A stretch of 55,932 nucleotides of DNA. Source: Parafrankia elaeagni. GTDB lineage: Bacteria; Actinomycetota; Actinomycetes; Frankiales; Frankiaceae. Positions 1 to 8,300 of the stretch are shown here, one piece after another. Position 1 is the stretch's first letter. Each line of letters opens with the position of its first letter. The translations under genes and the position numbers were made by a program. Below the pieces are notes generated by a model. That model worked only from the letters and a program-made list of their open reading frames with translations. It ran no database searches and had not been told where the DNA came from. The stretch lies in contig NZ_KB893672.1 in the NCBI RefSeq assembly GCF_000374165.1, positions 59,070 through 115,001 on the forward strand, given 5' to 3'.

Positions 1-11
1 TCATGTTTCTG

Positions 12-101
<90 letters not shown>

Positions 102-106
102 CTTCA

Positions 107-176
107 CCACAGGCAGCCCGCCGCCGGGCCGTGCCTCCGCACGAGGGAGGTGTCGGCCCGGCGGCGGTGTCTGTGG
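107..176 (+). terminator. Strong hairpin downstream of the tRNA-like gene
   Basis: Perfect 14-bp inverted repeat (118-131 with 154-167), extended by an outer CCACAG/CTGTGG pair (107-112 with 171-176) and an inner CCTCC/GGAGG stem. It begins 8 nt after the tRNA-like 3' end and precedes the XRE gene, so it probably ends the tRNA-like transcript and makes it a separate RNA. There is no T-run. Confidence 0.6.
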
Positions 177-253
177 GATACACATGTGGTTGCGGTCCGT
201 TGTCATGGCGTACGGTCAGTGTCGATCAGGACCGCCGGATGGCAGGAGGCCGC

Positions 254-1054
254 ATGACCACGGCGATTGCCGGGACGTACCGTAGCCCGCAGGTCGGTGA
301 GCTGTTGCGGCTCTGGCGGGAGCGCCGACGTCTCAGCCAGCTGGAACTGGCGTCGTACGCCCAGGTCTCGGCCCGTCATCTGAGCTTTCTGGAGACCGGC
401 CGGGCCCGCCCGAGCCGCGACATGGTGCTGCGGCTCACCGACCAGCTGGACGTCCCGCTGCGGGACCGCAACGACCTGCTTCTCGCCGCGGGTTATGCGC
501 CGGCCTATCCGGAGACCTCGCTCACCGCCCCGCAGATGTCCTCGGTGCGGACAGCGGTGCGCAGCGTGCTGGCCGGCCATGCGCCGTATCCCGCGGTCGT
601 CGTCGACCGGGACTGGAACATTGTCGACGCGAATCCGAGCCTGTCGCTGTTCACCGACCTGGCCGCTCCGGAGGTGCTGGCGCCGCCGGTCAACACACTG
701 CGGCTGGCCCTGCACCCGCTCGGAATGGCTCCGTGGATCCTGAATCTCGGTGAATGGCGGGCGCACCTGCTCGGCCGCGTGCGGCGGCGGGTCGCGGCGG
801 ACGGTCGGCTGGCGGACCTGTACGCCGAGCTGTCGAGCTATCCGTGCGACGAGGAGGAGCCCGAGGTCGCCGTCCCGGGCGCCGGGGACATCTTCGTACC
901 CCTGCGGCTGCGGGTCGGCGACCGGGAGCTGTCCTTCTTCTGCATGGTGGCCACGTTCGGCACCCCGCGCGACGTCACCGTCGCCGAGCTGACGATCGAG
1001 TCGTTCTTTCCGGCGGACGCGACGACGATCGACGCGCTCAGGGCCGGGGTGTGA
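254..1054 (+). CDS. XRE-family regulator with MmyB-like ligand-binding domain
   Basis: 266-aa cytoplasmic transcription factor. An N-terminal helix-turn-helix (about residues 13-70, including the stretch LSQLELASYAQVSARHLSFL) is followed by an MmyB/MLTR-type ligand-binding domain (about 95-260), the usual two-part layout of this family. The ATG at 254 is chosen because AGGAGG (244-249) sits just upstream; an in-frame ATG at 239 and an upstream start at 131 are possible. It lies between the tRNA-like gene and the convergent seryl-tRNA synthetase gene, overlapping the latter by 17 nt. Location suggests cluster regulation, and the 8-bp palindrome CACATGTG upstream could be an operator, but neither is shown by the sequence. 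Confidence 0.88.
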   Translation: MTTAIAGTYRSPQVGELLRLWRERRRLSQLELASYAQVSARHLSFLETGRARPSRDMVLRLTDQLDVPLRDRNDLLLAAGYAPAYPETSLTAPQMSSVRTAVRSVLAGHAPYPAVVVDRDWNIVDANPSLSLFTDLAAPEVLAPPVNTLRLALHPLGMAPWILNLGEWRAHLLGRVRRRVAADGRLADLYAELSSYPCDEEEPEVAVPGAGDIFVPLRLRVGDRELSFFCMVATFGTPRDVTVAELTIESFFPADATTIDALRAGV

Positions 1055-2330
1055 TCTCGATCAGCCGCTGCCCGCCGAGGTAGGGGACGAGGACGTCGGG
1101 CACCGTGACCGAACCGTCGGGGCGCTGGTACTGCTCGAGGATGGCGGCGACAGTGCGGCCGACGGGCAGGCCGGAGCCGTTCAGCGTCGCCGCGAAGCCG
1201 GTGGCGCCGCGGCGGTCCCGGATCCGGATGCGGGCCCGGCGGGCCTGGAAGGTGCCGCAGTCCGAGCAGGACGAGATCTCCCGGTAGTCCTCCTGGCTGG
1301 GCAGCCACACCTCGATGTCGAAGGTCTTGCGGGCGGAGAACCCGATGTCGCCGGCGGGCAGCACGACGACCCGGTAGGCCAGACCGAGGCGGCGCAGCAG
1401 CTCCTCGGCGTGCCCGAGGAGCAGCGCCAGCTCCTGGTCGGACTGCTCGGGCGCGCAGATGCGTACCAGCTCCACCTTCGCGAACTCGTGCAGCCGCAGG
1501 ATGCCCCGGGTGTCCCGGCCGTAGGAGCCGGCCTCCGACCGGAAGCACGGTGTGTGGCCGGTGAGCGCGAGCGGCAGCTCTGCCGCGTCGAGGATCTCCC
1601 CGGCGTGCAGGCTGGTCAGCGGCACCTCTCCGGTCGGGATGAGGTAGAGATCGCGGTCCCCGACCCTGGTCCGGAACAGCTCCTGCTCGAACTTGGGCAG
1701 CTGTCCCGTCCCGGTCATCGTCTCCCGGCTGACCAGGCTCGGTACCGCGTACTCGGTGTAGCCGTGCTCTCTGGTGTGGACGTCCAGGAAGAACGCGGCC
1801 AGGGCGCGTCCCAGCGCGGCGCCCTGGCCCCGTGCGACGGCGAACCGGGCGCCGGAGAGCCGGACGGCCCGGCGCATGTCGAGCACCCCGGTGAGCTCCC
1901 CGATCTCGGCGTGGTGGCGGGCCGGGAAGTCGAACACGGGCGGGGCGCCGACCCGGTACAGCTCGACCGCCTCCGCCGCCGAGTTCCCGTCCGGGATGTC
2001 GTCGGCCGGCAGGTTCGGGATCGCCAGCAGGACGCCGTCCAGCTCGGCGCAGACCAGGCGGTGCTCGGCCTCCGTCTGCTGGATCCGTTCCTTGAGCTCC
2101 CGCGCCCGGGTCCGGACCTCGGCCTGGGCGACCCCGCCGGAACGGCCGCGGTCCCGGCCGGCCCGGGCGAGCTGGTTGGACTCGGCCCGCAGGCGCCCGA
2201 CCGCGTCCACCGTCCGGCGGCGCAGCCGGGTCAGCTCGCCCAGGGTCGTCAGGTCGAGGGAGTGGCCGCGGCGGCACATCCGCGCGACGGCCTCCTCGCC
2301 CGAGTCGAGCAGTGCCTGCGGGTCATGCAT
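1038..2330 (-). CDS. serS: Seryl-tRNA synthetase, cluster-associated paralogue (VlmL-like)
   Basis: 430-aa class II synthetase that charges tRNA with L-serine. Residues about 28-100 form the long N-terminal coiled-coil arm, which in this family grips the tRNA variable arm. The serine-binding loop is TGE (233-235). Motif 2 contains FRSEAG with GRDTRG (263-276), the ATP-site region reads REISSCSDCGTFQARR, and motif 3 is GRTVAAILEQYQ (391-402), so it looks fully active. The ATG has an AGAGGG site upstream. It is the last gene of the 22-kb minus-strand run. A synthetase inside a biosynthetic cluster next to a VlmA-like transferase matches the valanimycin arrangement, where VlmL supplies seryl-tRNA to VlmA. 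SerRS enzymes do not read the anticodon, which fits the nearby anticodon-less tRNA. Whether it charges that RNA selectively is inference. Confidence 0.95.
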   Translation of the reverse strand: MHDPQALLDSGEEAVARMCRRGHSLDLTTLGELTRLRRRTVDAVGRLRAESNQLARAGRDRGRSGGVAQAEVRTRARELKERIQQTEAEHRLVCAELDGVLLAIPNLPADDIPDGNSAAEAVELYRVGAPPVFDFPARHHAEIGELTGVLDMRRAVRLSGARFAVARGQGAALGRALAAFFLDVHTREHGYTEYAVPSLVSRETMTGTGQLPKFEQELFRTRVGDRDLYLIPTGEVPLTSLHAGEILDAAELPLALTGHTPCFRSEAGSYGRDTRGILRLHEFAKVELVRICAPEQSDQELALLLGHAEELLRRLGLAYRVVVLPAGDIGFSARKTFDIEVWLPSQEDYREISSCSDCGTFQARRARIRIRDRRGATGFAATLNGSGLPVGRTVAAILEQYQRPDGSVTVPDVLVPYLGGQRLIEITPRP

Positions 2331-2427
2331 CGGGATCCCTCTTCCGCGTCCGCCGGGGTGCCGGGGTGCCGGGTTTCTGTGTTCTCGCCGGATCAGGCCA
2401 CGCCGGATCCGGTCCGGTCAGGTCAGG

Positions 2428-2811
2428 TCAGAGCGACGGCGGCTTCATGCCGAACTGGTAGTCGATGGTGATCTGCCCGTCGGCGTTGGTCACGATGAAA
2501 TCCCGGCCGAAGGTGTCGACCGCACCGGTCGCGGTGCTGACCATCACCCAGCCGAAGAGGCAGCCGCCGTGATGGCCGTAGGCGTCGTTCTGGGAGCGGA
2601 ACGAGAATCCCTTGGCGAAGTACTCGTTGTGCGCGGCGGTGACCGCGTTCTCGATCATGTCGCGGCCGCTGACCACGAAGAGCCGGTTGTAGTAGGTGCC
2701 GTCCTCCGCCCAGATCTCGTCGATGATCTTCCGGCGGGCGGCGGGGTCCTCCTCGTTCCACGAGGCCATGTAGCGGTCGACGAAGTTGTTCCAGTCGCTG
2801 TTCGGGATCAT
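2428..2811 (-). CDS. NTF2/SnoaL-like small protein
   Basis: 127-aa single-domain protein with the cone-shaped NTF2/SnoaL-like signature: an N-terminal helix (FVDRYMASWNEEDPAARRK), a DGTYYN segment and a C-terminal strand-rich half ending in DYQFG. Members of this fold act as small isomerases, cyclases or binding proteins, and the sequence alone does not say which. The ATG has AAGGAG 9 nt upstream. It lies between the type II thioesterase and the seryl-tRNA synthetase in the main operon. It is clearly related to the first half of the double-domain protein at 25,881-26,630, so the cluster carries three copies of the fold. Role in the pathway unknown. Confidence 0.8.
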   Translation of the reverse strand: MIPNSDWNNFVDRYMASWNEEDPAARRKIIDEIWAEDGTYYNRLFVVSGRDMIENAVTAAHNEYFAKGFSFRSQNDAYGHHGGCLFGWVMVSTATGAVDTFGRDFIVTNADGQITIDYQFGMKPPSL

Positions 2812-2902
2812 GTCCGTGACTCCTTCGGGTGTGCGACGAACGAACGGGAACGAAACGGGATGGGCCTGGGGCCGCCTCGGGCCGGCGGTGAACCGCGCCG
2901 CG

Positions 2903-2929
2903 CGGTGCTAGCGGTGCTAGCGGTGCTAG
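2903..2929. repeat. 9-bp tandem repeat, three copies
   Basis: CGGTGCTAG repeated three times. The last copy carries the stop codon of the type II thioesterase gene. It looks like recent slippage at a gene end. Confidence 0.85.
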
Positions 2930-3687
2930 CGGGCCGGGGCGAGGTGGTGGCGCAGGTGGCTGACAAAGTCGAGGGCAATGGCGAGGCCGCAGTCTTCGAC
3001 GAAGAAATGGCCGCCGGGAAACTCGCGGTTGCCGAGGTAGCTGGTTCCGCGGCCGAGCCAGGAACTGACGGCGCCCTCGCTCATCAGGGTGTCCGACCGC
3101 CCGGTGTAGGTGACCAGCGGGCACGGCACCCGGGCGCCGTCGTCCACCAGGTAGGCGCAGACGGTCAGGTCGGCCCGGGTCGGCGGCATCGTGATCGCGA
3201 GCATCCGCTCGTCGGTGTAGATCTCCGGTGGCAGCGAGCCGAGGCTGATGAGCCAGTCCACCAGCTCCTGCTGCGGTGCGTCGATCTTGTCCTTGGGTGG
3301 TACCAGGAACCCCCGCGGCGTCCAGCCGGCGGCGCCGACGAGCACCGGCGGGGGGCCGCCGCGCCGGTCGACGGCCACCGCCAGCCGGTAGGCGAGCAGC
3401 GCGCCCAGCGAATGGCCGAACAGGGCGTACGGCCGGTCGTCCAGCTCGTCCATCAACGCCTCGTACAGCGCGTCGACCAGCGGCTCCGGCCGGGTGAACG
3501 GCGGCTCGGAGAGCCGGTCCTGCCGGCCCGGCAGCTGCACGGCCTGCATCGCGACGTCCGCGGGCAGGTACTGGGCCCAGCCGTGGAAGGTCGACGCACC
3601 ACCGCCCGCGTGGGGAAGGCAGAACAGCCGGACCGCGGCCTCCGGATCGATCTCGGCCGGCTGGAACCAGCGCGGCCGCGGGCTCAC
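2926..3687 (-). CDS. Type II thioesterase
   Basis: 253-aa alpha/beta hydrolase of the stand-alone (type II) thioesterase family, which removes aberrant or stalled acyl groups from carrier proteins of polyketide and peptide synthases. Visible motifs are LFCLPHAGGG near residue 21, the nucleophile elbow GHSLG (Ser93), and the C-terminal GGHFF containing the catalytic His. The GTG start overlaps the acyl-ligase stop by 4 nt (GTGA), indicating translational coupling. The PKS has no thioesterase domain, so this protein may edit the synthase or help release the chain. Cytoplasmic. Confidence 0.93.
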   Translation of the reverse strand: MSPRPRWFQPAEIDPEAAVRLFCLPHAGGGASTFHGWAQYLPADVAMQAVQLPGRQDRLSEPPFTRPEPLVDALYEALMDELDDRPYALFGHSLGALLAYRLAVAVDRRGGPPPVLVGAAGWTPRGFLVPPKDKIDAPQQELVDWLISLGSLPPEIYTDERMLAITMPPTRADLTVCAYLVDDGARVPCPLVTYTGRSDTLMSEGAVSSWLGRGTSYLGNREFPGGHFFVEDCGLAIALDFVSHLRHHLAPAR

Positions 3688-5261
3688 GGTGTCTCCCCGC
3701 CGGCCGCGGCCGCCGCGCCGGCCCGGGCCCGCAGCTCGCGGCGCAGCACCTTCCCAGTGGGGTTGCGGGGCAGCTGGTCGACGAACTCGTACCGGTTGGG
3801 AATCTTGAAGTCGGCGATCCGGCCGCGCAGCCAGCGCATCAGGTCACGGCCGGTGACGGTGACGCCCAGCCGGGCGACGACGACCGCCTGGACGACCTCG
3901 CCCCACCGCGGGTCCGCCACCCCGACGACGGCCGCGTCGACCACGTCCGGGTGGGTCCGGATGGCGTTCTCGACCTCGACCGGGTAGATGTTCTGCCCGG
4001 CGACGATGATCATGTCGTTGATCCGGTCGCAGATCACCAGGTAACCGTCCGGGTCCAGGTAGCCGGCGTCCGGCATGTGCAGCCAGCCCTCCCGGACGGT
4101 CTCGGCGGTGGCGTCCGGGCGGTTCCAGTACTCCAGGAACCGGGCCGGTGTCCGTACGCACACCTGGCCGATCTCGCCGGTGGGCCGGGCCCGGCCCTGC
4201 TCGTCGACGATCCGCACCTCGTTGCCCGGGCAGGCCCGGCCCGCGGTGCCCAGTTTCGGGTGTCCGGGCACATGCTCGTGCGGGGCGAGCGCGGTCACCA
4301 CACTGCCGGTCTCCGCGGAGGCGTACATCTGCGCCAGCTCGCAGCCGAACTCCTTGATGCAGCGCAGCATCAGCGCCGCCGGCATGGGCGCGCCGCCGTA
4401 GACCACCTTGCGCAGCGACGAGAACGCCTCCGGGGTGGCACCCCGCTCGTCCAGCATCATCTGCAGCATCGCCGGGGCGGCGAAGGTGTTGGTGATCCGG
4501 TGGTGCCGGATCAGCCGGACCGCCTCCTCCGGCACGAACATCCGCATCACCACGCTGGTCCAGCCGACCACGAAACCGTGCAGGAACCAGGCCATGCCGC
4601 CGGAGTGCAGACCGGGGAAGGCGATCAGCGCACGGTCCGTCGGCAGCCAGTCGATCCAGTCGTTGCCGGCCCGGCGGATGTTCTCGATGAAGACGAAGTA
4701 GGTGCGGTGCGCCAGCACGACGCCCTTCGGCAGCCCGGTGGTGCCACTGGTGTACATCTGCACCACCGGGTCGTCCGGGCCGGTGCCCGGGTCGAGCGCG
4801 GTGTCGGGCTGGCCGGACTTCCAGGCCAGGAACCCACCCGACCTGCTGTCCGGGGTGTCGACCGTCACCACGGTCACCGGCCGCGGCAGGTCCATCCGCA
4901 CCCGCTCGACGACCGGGCGGAACTCCTCCTCCACGAAGATGATCTCGGCGTGCGAGTCGTGCAGAACGTGGTCGACCTCGCGGGCGGTCAACCGCCAGTT
5001 GATCGGCACCAGCACGGTGCCGCTCTTCGCGCAGCCGAGCGCCAGGTCGTAGTAGTACTCGGACTCCCGACCGAGGTAGGCCACCCGGGAGCCGCGCCGC
5101 AGCCCGGCGGCGAGCAGCGCGTGCCCGGTGCGGTTGCTCTCCCGGTGCAGCTGCGCGTAGGTCAGCTCCCGGTCCTCGCAGATGAGGGCCACGTGATCGG
5201 GACGACGGGCGGCGTGCACCGCGGACCTGGCCGTCAGCGTGTGGGCATCGGGATCGATCAT
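3684..5261 (-). CDS. AMP-dependent acyl-CoA/acyl-ACP ligase
   Basis: 525-aa adenylate-forming enzyme activating a carboxylic acid with ATP. ANL motifs are present in order: YTSGTTGLPKG (P-loop), YASAETG (A5-like), GYLVICDRINDMI with GQNIYPVEVEN (hinge, A8), and NPTGKVLRREL with the catalytic Lys (A10). This is the layout of fatty-acyl/long-chain ligases rather than an NRPS adenylation domain. The ATG at 5261 follows a GGAG/GAGG site; the longer reading frame upstream is not supported. It sits between the PKS and the thioesterase. It could load a starter acid onto a free carrier protein or the PKS, or re-activate a released acid for reduction. Substrate unknown. Confidence 0.92.
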   Translation of the reverse strand: MIDPDAHTLTARSAVHAARRPDHVALICEDRELTYAQLHRESNRTGHALLAAGLRRGSRVAYLGRESEYYYDLALGCAKSGTVLVPINWRLTAREVDHVLHDSHAEIIFVEEEFRPVVERVRMDLPRPVTVVTVDTPDSRSGGFLAWKSGQPDTALDPGTGPDDPVVQMYTSGTTGLPKGVVLAHRTYFVFIENIRRAGNDWIDWLPTDRALIAFPGLHSGGMAWFLHGFVVGWTSVVMRMFVPEEAVRLIRHHRITNTFAAPAMLQMMLDERGATPEAFSSLRKVVYGGAPMPAALMLRCIKEFGCELAQMYASAETGSVVTALAPHEHVPGHPKLGTAGRACPGNEVRIVDEQGRARPTGEIGQVCVRTPARFLEYWNRPDATAETVREGWLHMPDAGYLDPDGYLVICDRINDMIIVAGQNIYPVEVENAIRTHPDVVDAAVVGVADPRWGEVVQAVVVARLGVTVTGRDLMRWLRGRIADFKIPNRYEFVDQLPRNPTGKVLRRELRARAGAAAAAGGETP

Positions 5262-5337
5262 GACCTCACTCCGTCTGTTGTCTCTCGCGTCTGGCGTCTG
5301 GCGTCTGGCACCGGAGGTGGGCCTCGGGCCTCGGGCC

Positions 5338-8300
5338 TCAGGCCGCGGGCTCGGGCACCAGCTGCTGGTCCAGGAACTCGGCGAGCAGGCTGGCGGACGG
5401 GTAGTCGTAGGCGACCGACGTCGCCAGCGGCAGCCGGAACGCCGACTCCAGGGCGTTCTTGAGCTCGACGGCCACCAGTGAGTCGAGGCCGAGAGCGGTG
5501 AACTCGGTGACCGAGTCGACGTCCTCGACGTCGTCGTAGTGCAGGACGTCGGCGACCTTGGCGCGCACGAACTCGTCGATGGCCGCGGTGCGTTCCGGAC
5601 GGCTCGCCGCGAGCAGCGCCTCCAGGTCGATGCGCGCCGCGGAACCGTCGTCGACGGCGTACCTGGCGTACAGGGCGTTCCCGGCCGGCCGGGTCGCGGC
5701 GTACCGGCCCCAGTCCGCGTCACCGACGACCACCTGGGCGGTCGGCGCGCCGAGAACCGCGCTGAACGCCCGGACGCCCTTCGCCGGTGCCAGCAGCCGC
5801 ACGCCCTCGTCGGCCCAGCGGCGGATCAGCTGCTCGCTGAGCCCGGCGGACATGCCGACCGTGCTCCACGGGCCCCAGTTGATGCTCAGGCCGGGCAGGC
5901 CCCGGGCGGCCCGCCACTGCATCAGCGCGTCCAGGTAGGCGTTCGCCGCCGCGTAGTTCGCCTGGGTCTGCGCGCCGGTCACCGAGGCGGCCGACGAGTA
6001 CCCGACGAAGAAGGCGAGCTGCGGGAAGGCCCGCGTGGCCTCGTGCAGCAGCGTCGTACCGGCCATCTTCGGCGCCAGCACCGGACGCATCTGCTCCCAG
6101 GTCATGGCGGCGACCGGGCCGTCGACGATGGCACCGGCGGCGTGCACGATCCCGCCGACGGGCCGCCCGGCCGTCAGCTCCCCGACCAGCCGGGTCACCT
6201 CGGCCGGCTCGGAGATGTCGGCCCGGTGCACCGTGACCTCGGCCTTCTCCCGCAGTCGGGCGAGCAGCGGCGCGACGTCCGCGGCGGGTTCGGCGCGCCG
6301 GCCGACCAGCGCGATGTGCCGGGCGCCCCGGTCGACGAGCTGCTCGGCGGTGAGCAGGCCGAGCCCGCCCAGCCCACCGGTGACCAGGTAGGTGTGCTCC
6401 GGGTCGAGCGTCACCTCGCGGGCCGCCGGGGTGTGCTCGTCGACGAACGTCAGGATCAGCTTGCCGATGTTGGCGCCCCGGCTGAGGACCCCGAACGCCT
6501 CCTCGACCTCGTCGAGCGCGTAGGCGGTGGTGTGGATCGGCGGCAGTTCGCCGGCCGCGACGCGGCTCACGACGATGCCCATGATCTCGCTGTTGAGCCG
6601 GTACATCTCCGTCTCGGGCAGCTCGCTGAGATCGAAGTTGTGGTAGGTGACATCCGGGCGGGCCGTCTGCATCTGCTCCGGCGTCCAGGCGCCGACCTTG
6701 CCCATCTCGACGAACCGGCCGCCGTCGCCCAGCGCCCGCAGCCCCGCCGGGATGAAGTCCTTGTTCAGGCTGTTCAGGACGATGTCGACGCCGGCGCCGT
6801 CGGTGGCCCGCAGGATCTCGTCGGCGAAGTCGAGCGTGCGCGAGTTCATCACGTGCCGCACACCCTGGGCCCGCAGCAGCGGCCACTTGTGCGGGCTGGC
6901 GGTGGCGTACACCTCGGCGCCGACCGCCTTCGCCAGGTGCACGGCGGCCTGCCCGACACCGCCGGCGGCGGCGTGGACGAGCACCTTGTCGCCGGCCTTC
7001 ATCCCGGCCAGGGTCGTCAGCGCGTAGTAGGCGGTGACGTACACCGAGCCGAGGCCGGCGGCCTGGACGAAGCTGACGTTCGCCGGCTTGGGCACCGCCA
7101 TCGCCGACGGCACCGTGATCCGGCGCTTCATGCAGCCCATGTGGTTGACGACGACCTCGTCGCCGAGCTGGAAAGCTGCCCGCGGGCCCACCGCGACGAC
7201 GGTGCCCGCCGCCTCGAAGCCGAGCGGCTGGTCACCGAACTCGCGGAGCATGCCCAGCGCGTTGAGCACGTCCTTGAAGTTCAGCCCGGCCGCGTGCACC
7301 GCCACCTGGATCTCGTCGCCCGTCGGTGGGACGTCCTCGCTGGGCACCAGCGTGATCCCGCCGAACCGGCCGTACTCCTGGACGACCAGCTCGGCGTTGC
7401 CGTCCGGCCCGGCCGGGCCGTCCTGGGGCCCGCCGTCGGGGCCGGCCGGCAGCAGCCGGCGCACGTGGCGCAGACCGCCGCGGAAGGCGAGCTGGAACTC
7501 CTCGCCGGTACGGCCGGTCAGCTCGTCGAGGAACGGCCCGGTGTCGGCGTCGGCCAGGTCGACCAGCGTGACCCGCCAGGACGGGAACTCGTTGAGCAGT
7601 GTGTGGCCGAAGCCCCACAGGCTCGCCGCGGCCGGTGGCCCCGCGGCGGCGGGGACGTCGCCGGGCAGGTGCTGGGCCCGTTCGGTGAGCAGCCACAGCC
7701 GCTGGTCCCGGCCGAACCCCGCATCGCCGAGCACCCGGACCAGCTCGAGCAGCCCGGTGTAGTTCCACTCCGTCTCGGACCACAACGCGGCCACAGTCGG
7801 GCCAGCGGTGTCCGGGCCAGCCGTGTCCGGGCCAGCCGTGTCCGGGCTGGCCGTGTCCGGGCTGGCTGCGGCCGGGCTGGCTGCGGCCGGGCTGGCGCTT
7901 GCCGGGCTGGCGCTCGACCGCCCGCCGGCAGCGGTCCACCACCAGCCGATGTCGGTGACCGCGCCGTCCCGCAGCGCGGTGCGGACCTCGGGGAGGGTCC
8001 GGGCGATGCTCAGGCGCACCCCGGCGCCCTCCGCCCGCGTCCGCAGGCTGGCCGGTTCGTCGGTGCCGGTCGGCAGCACCGCGAGCAGATGCCGGTCGGT
8101 CTGACCGCCCTGCCCGGGCAGCGACTGCTTCGTCCAGCGGAGGTGCTGGACGAGGCCCGTCCGGCGGCCGGTGCTCTCGGCGAGCCGGCGGCAGCCCAGG
8201 CCACGCAGCTCGAACACCGGCTCGCCGTCCTCCAGCACGAGCAGGTCGAGCGAGACGTCGACGCCGTCGGCGTCCACCTCGGCCGTGGCCAGCAGCACCT

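Noticed and set aside
131..253. Upstream start for the XRE gene at 131
   Set aside because: It would place the start inside the downstream hairpin of the tRNA-like gene; AGGAGG lies just before the ATG at 254.
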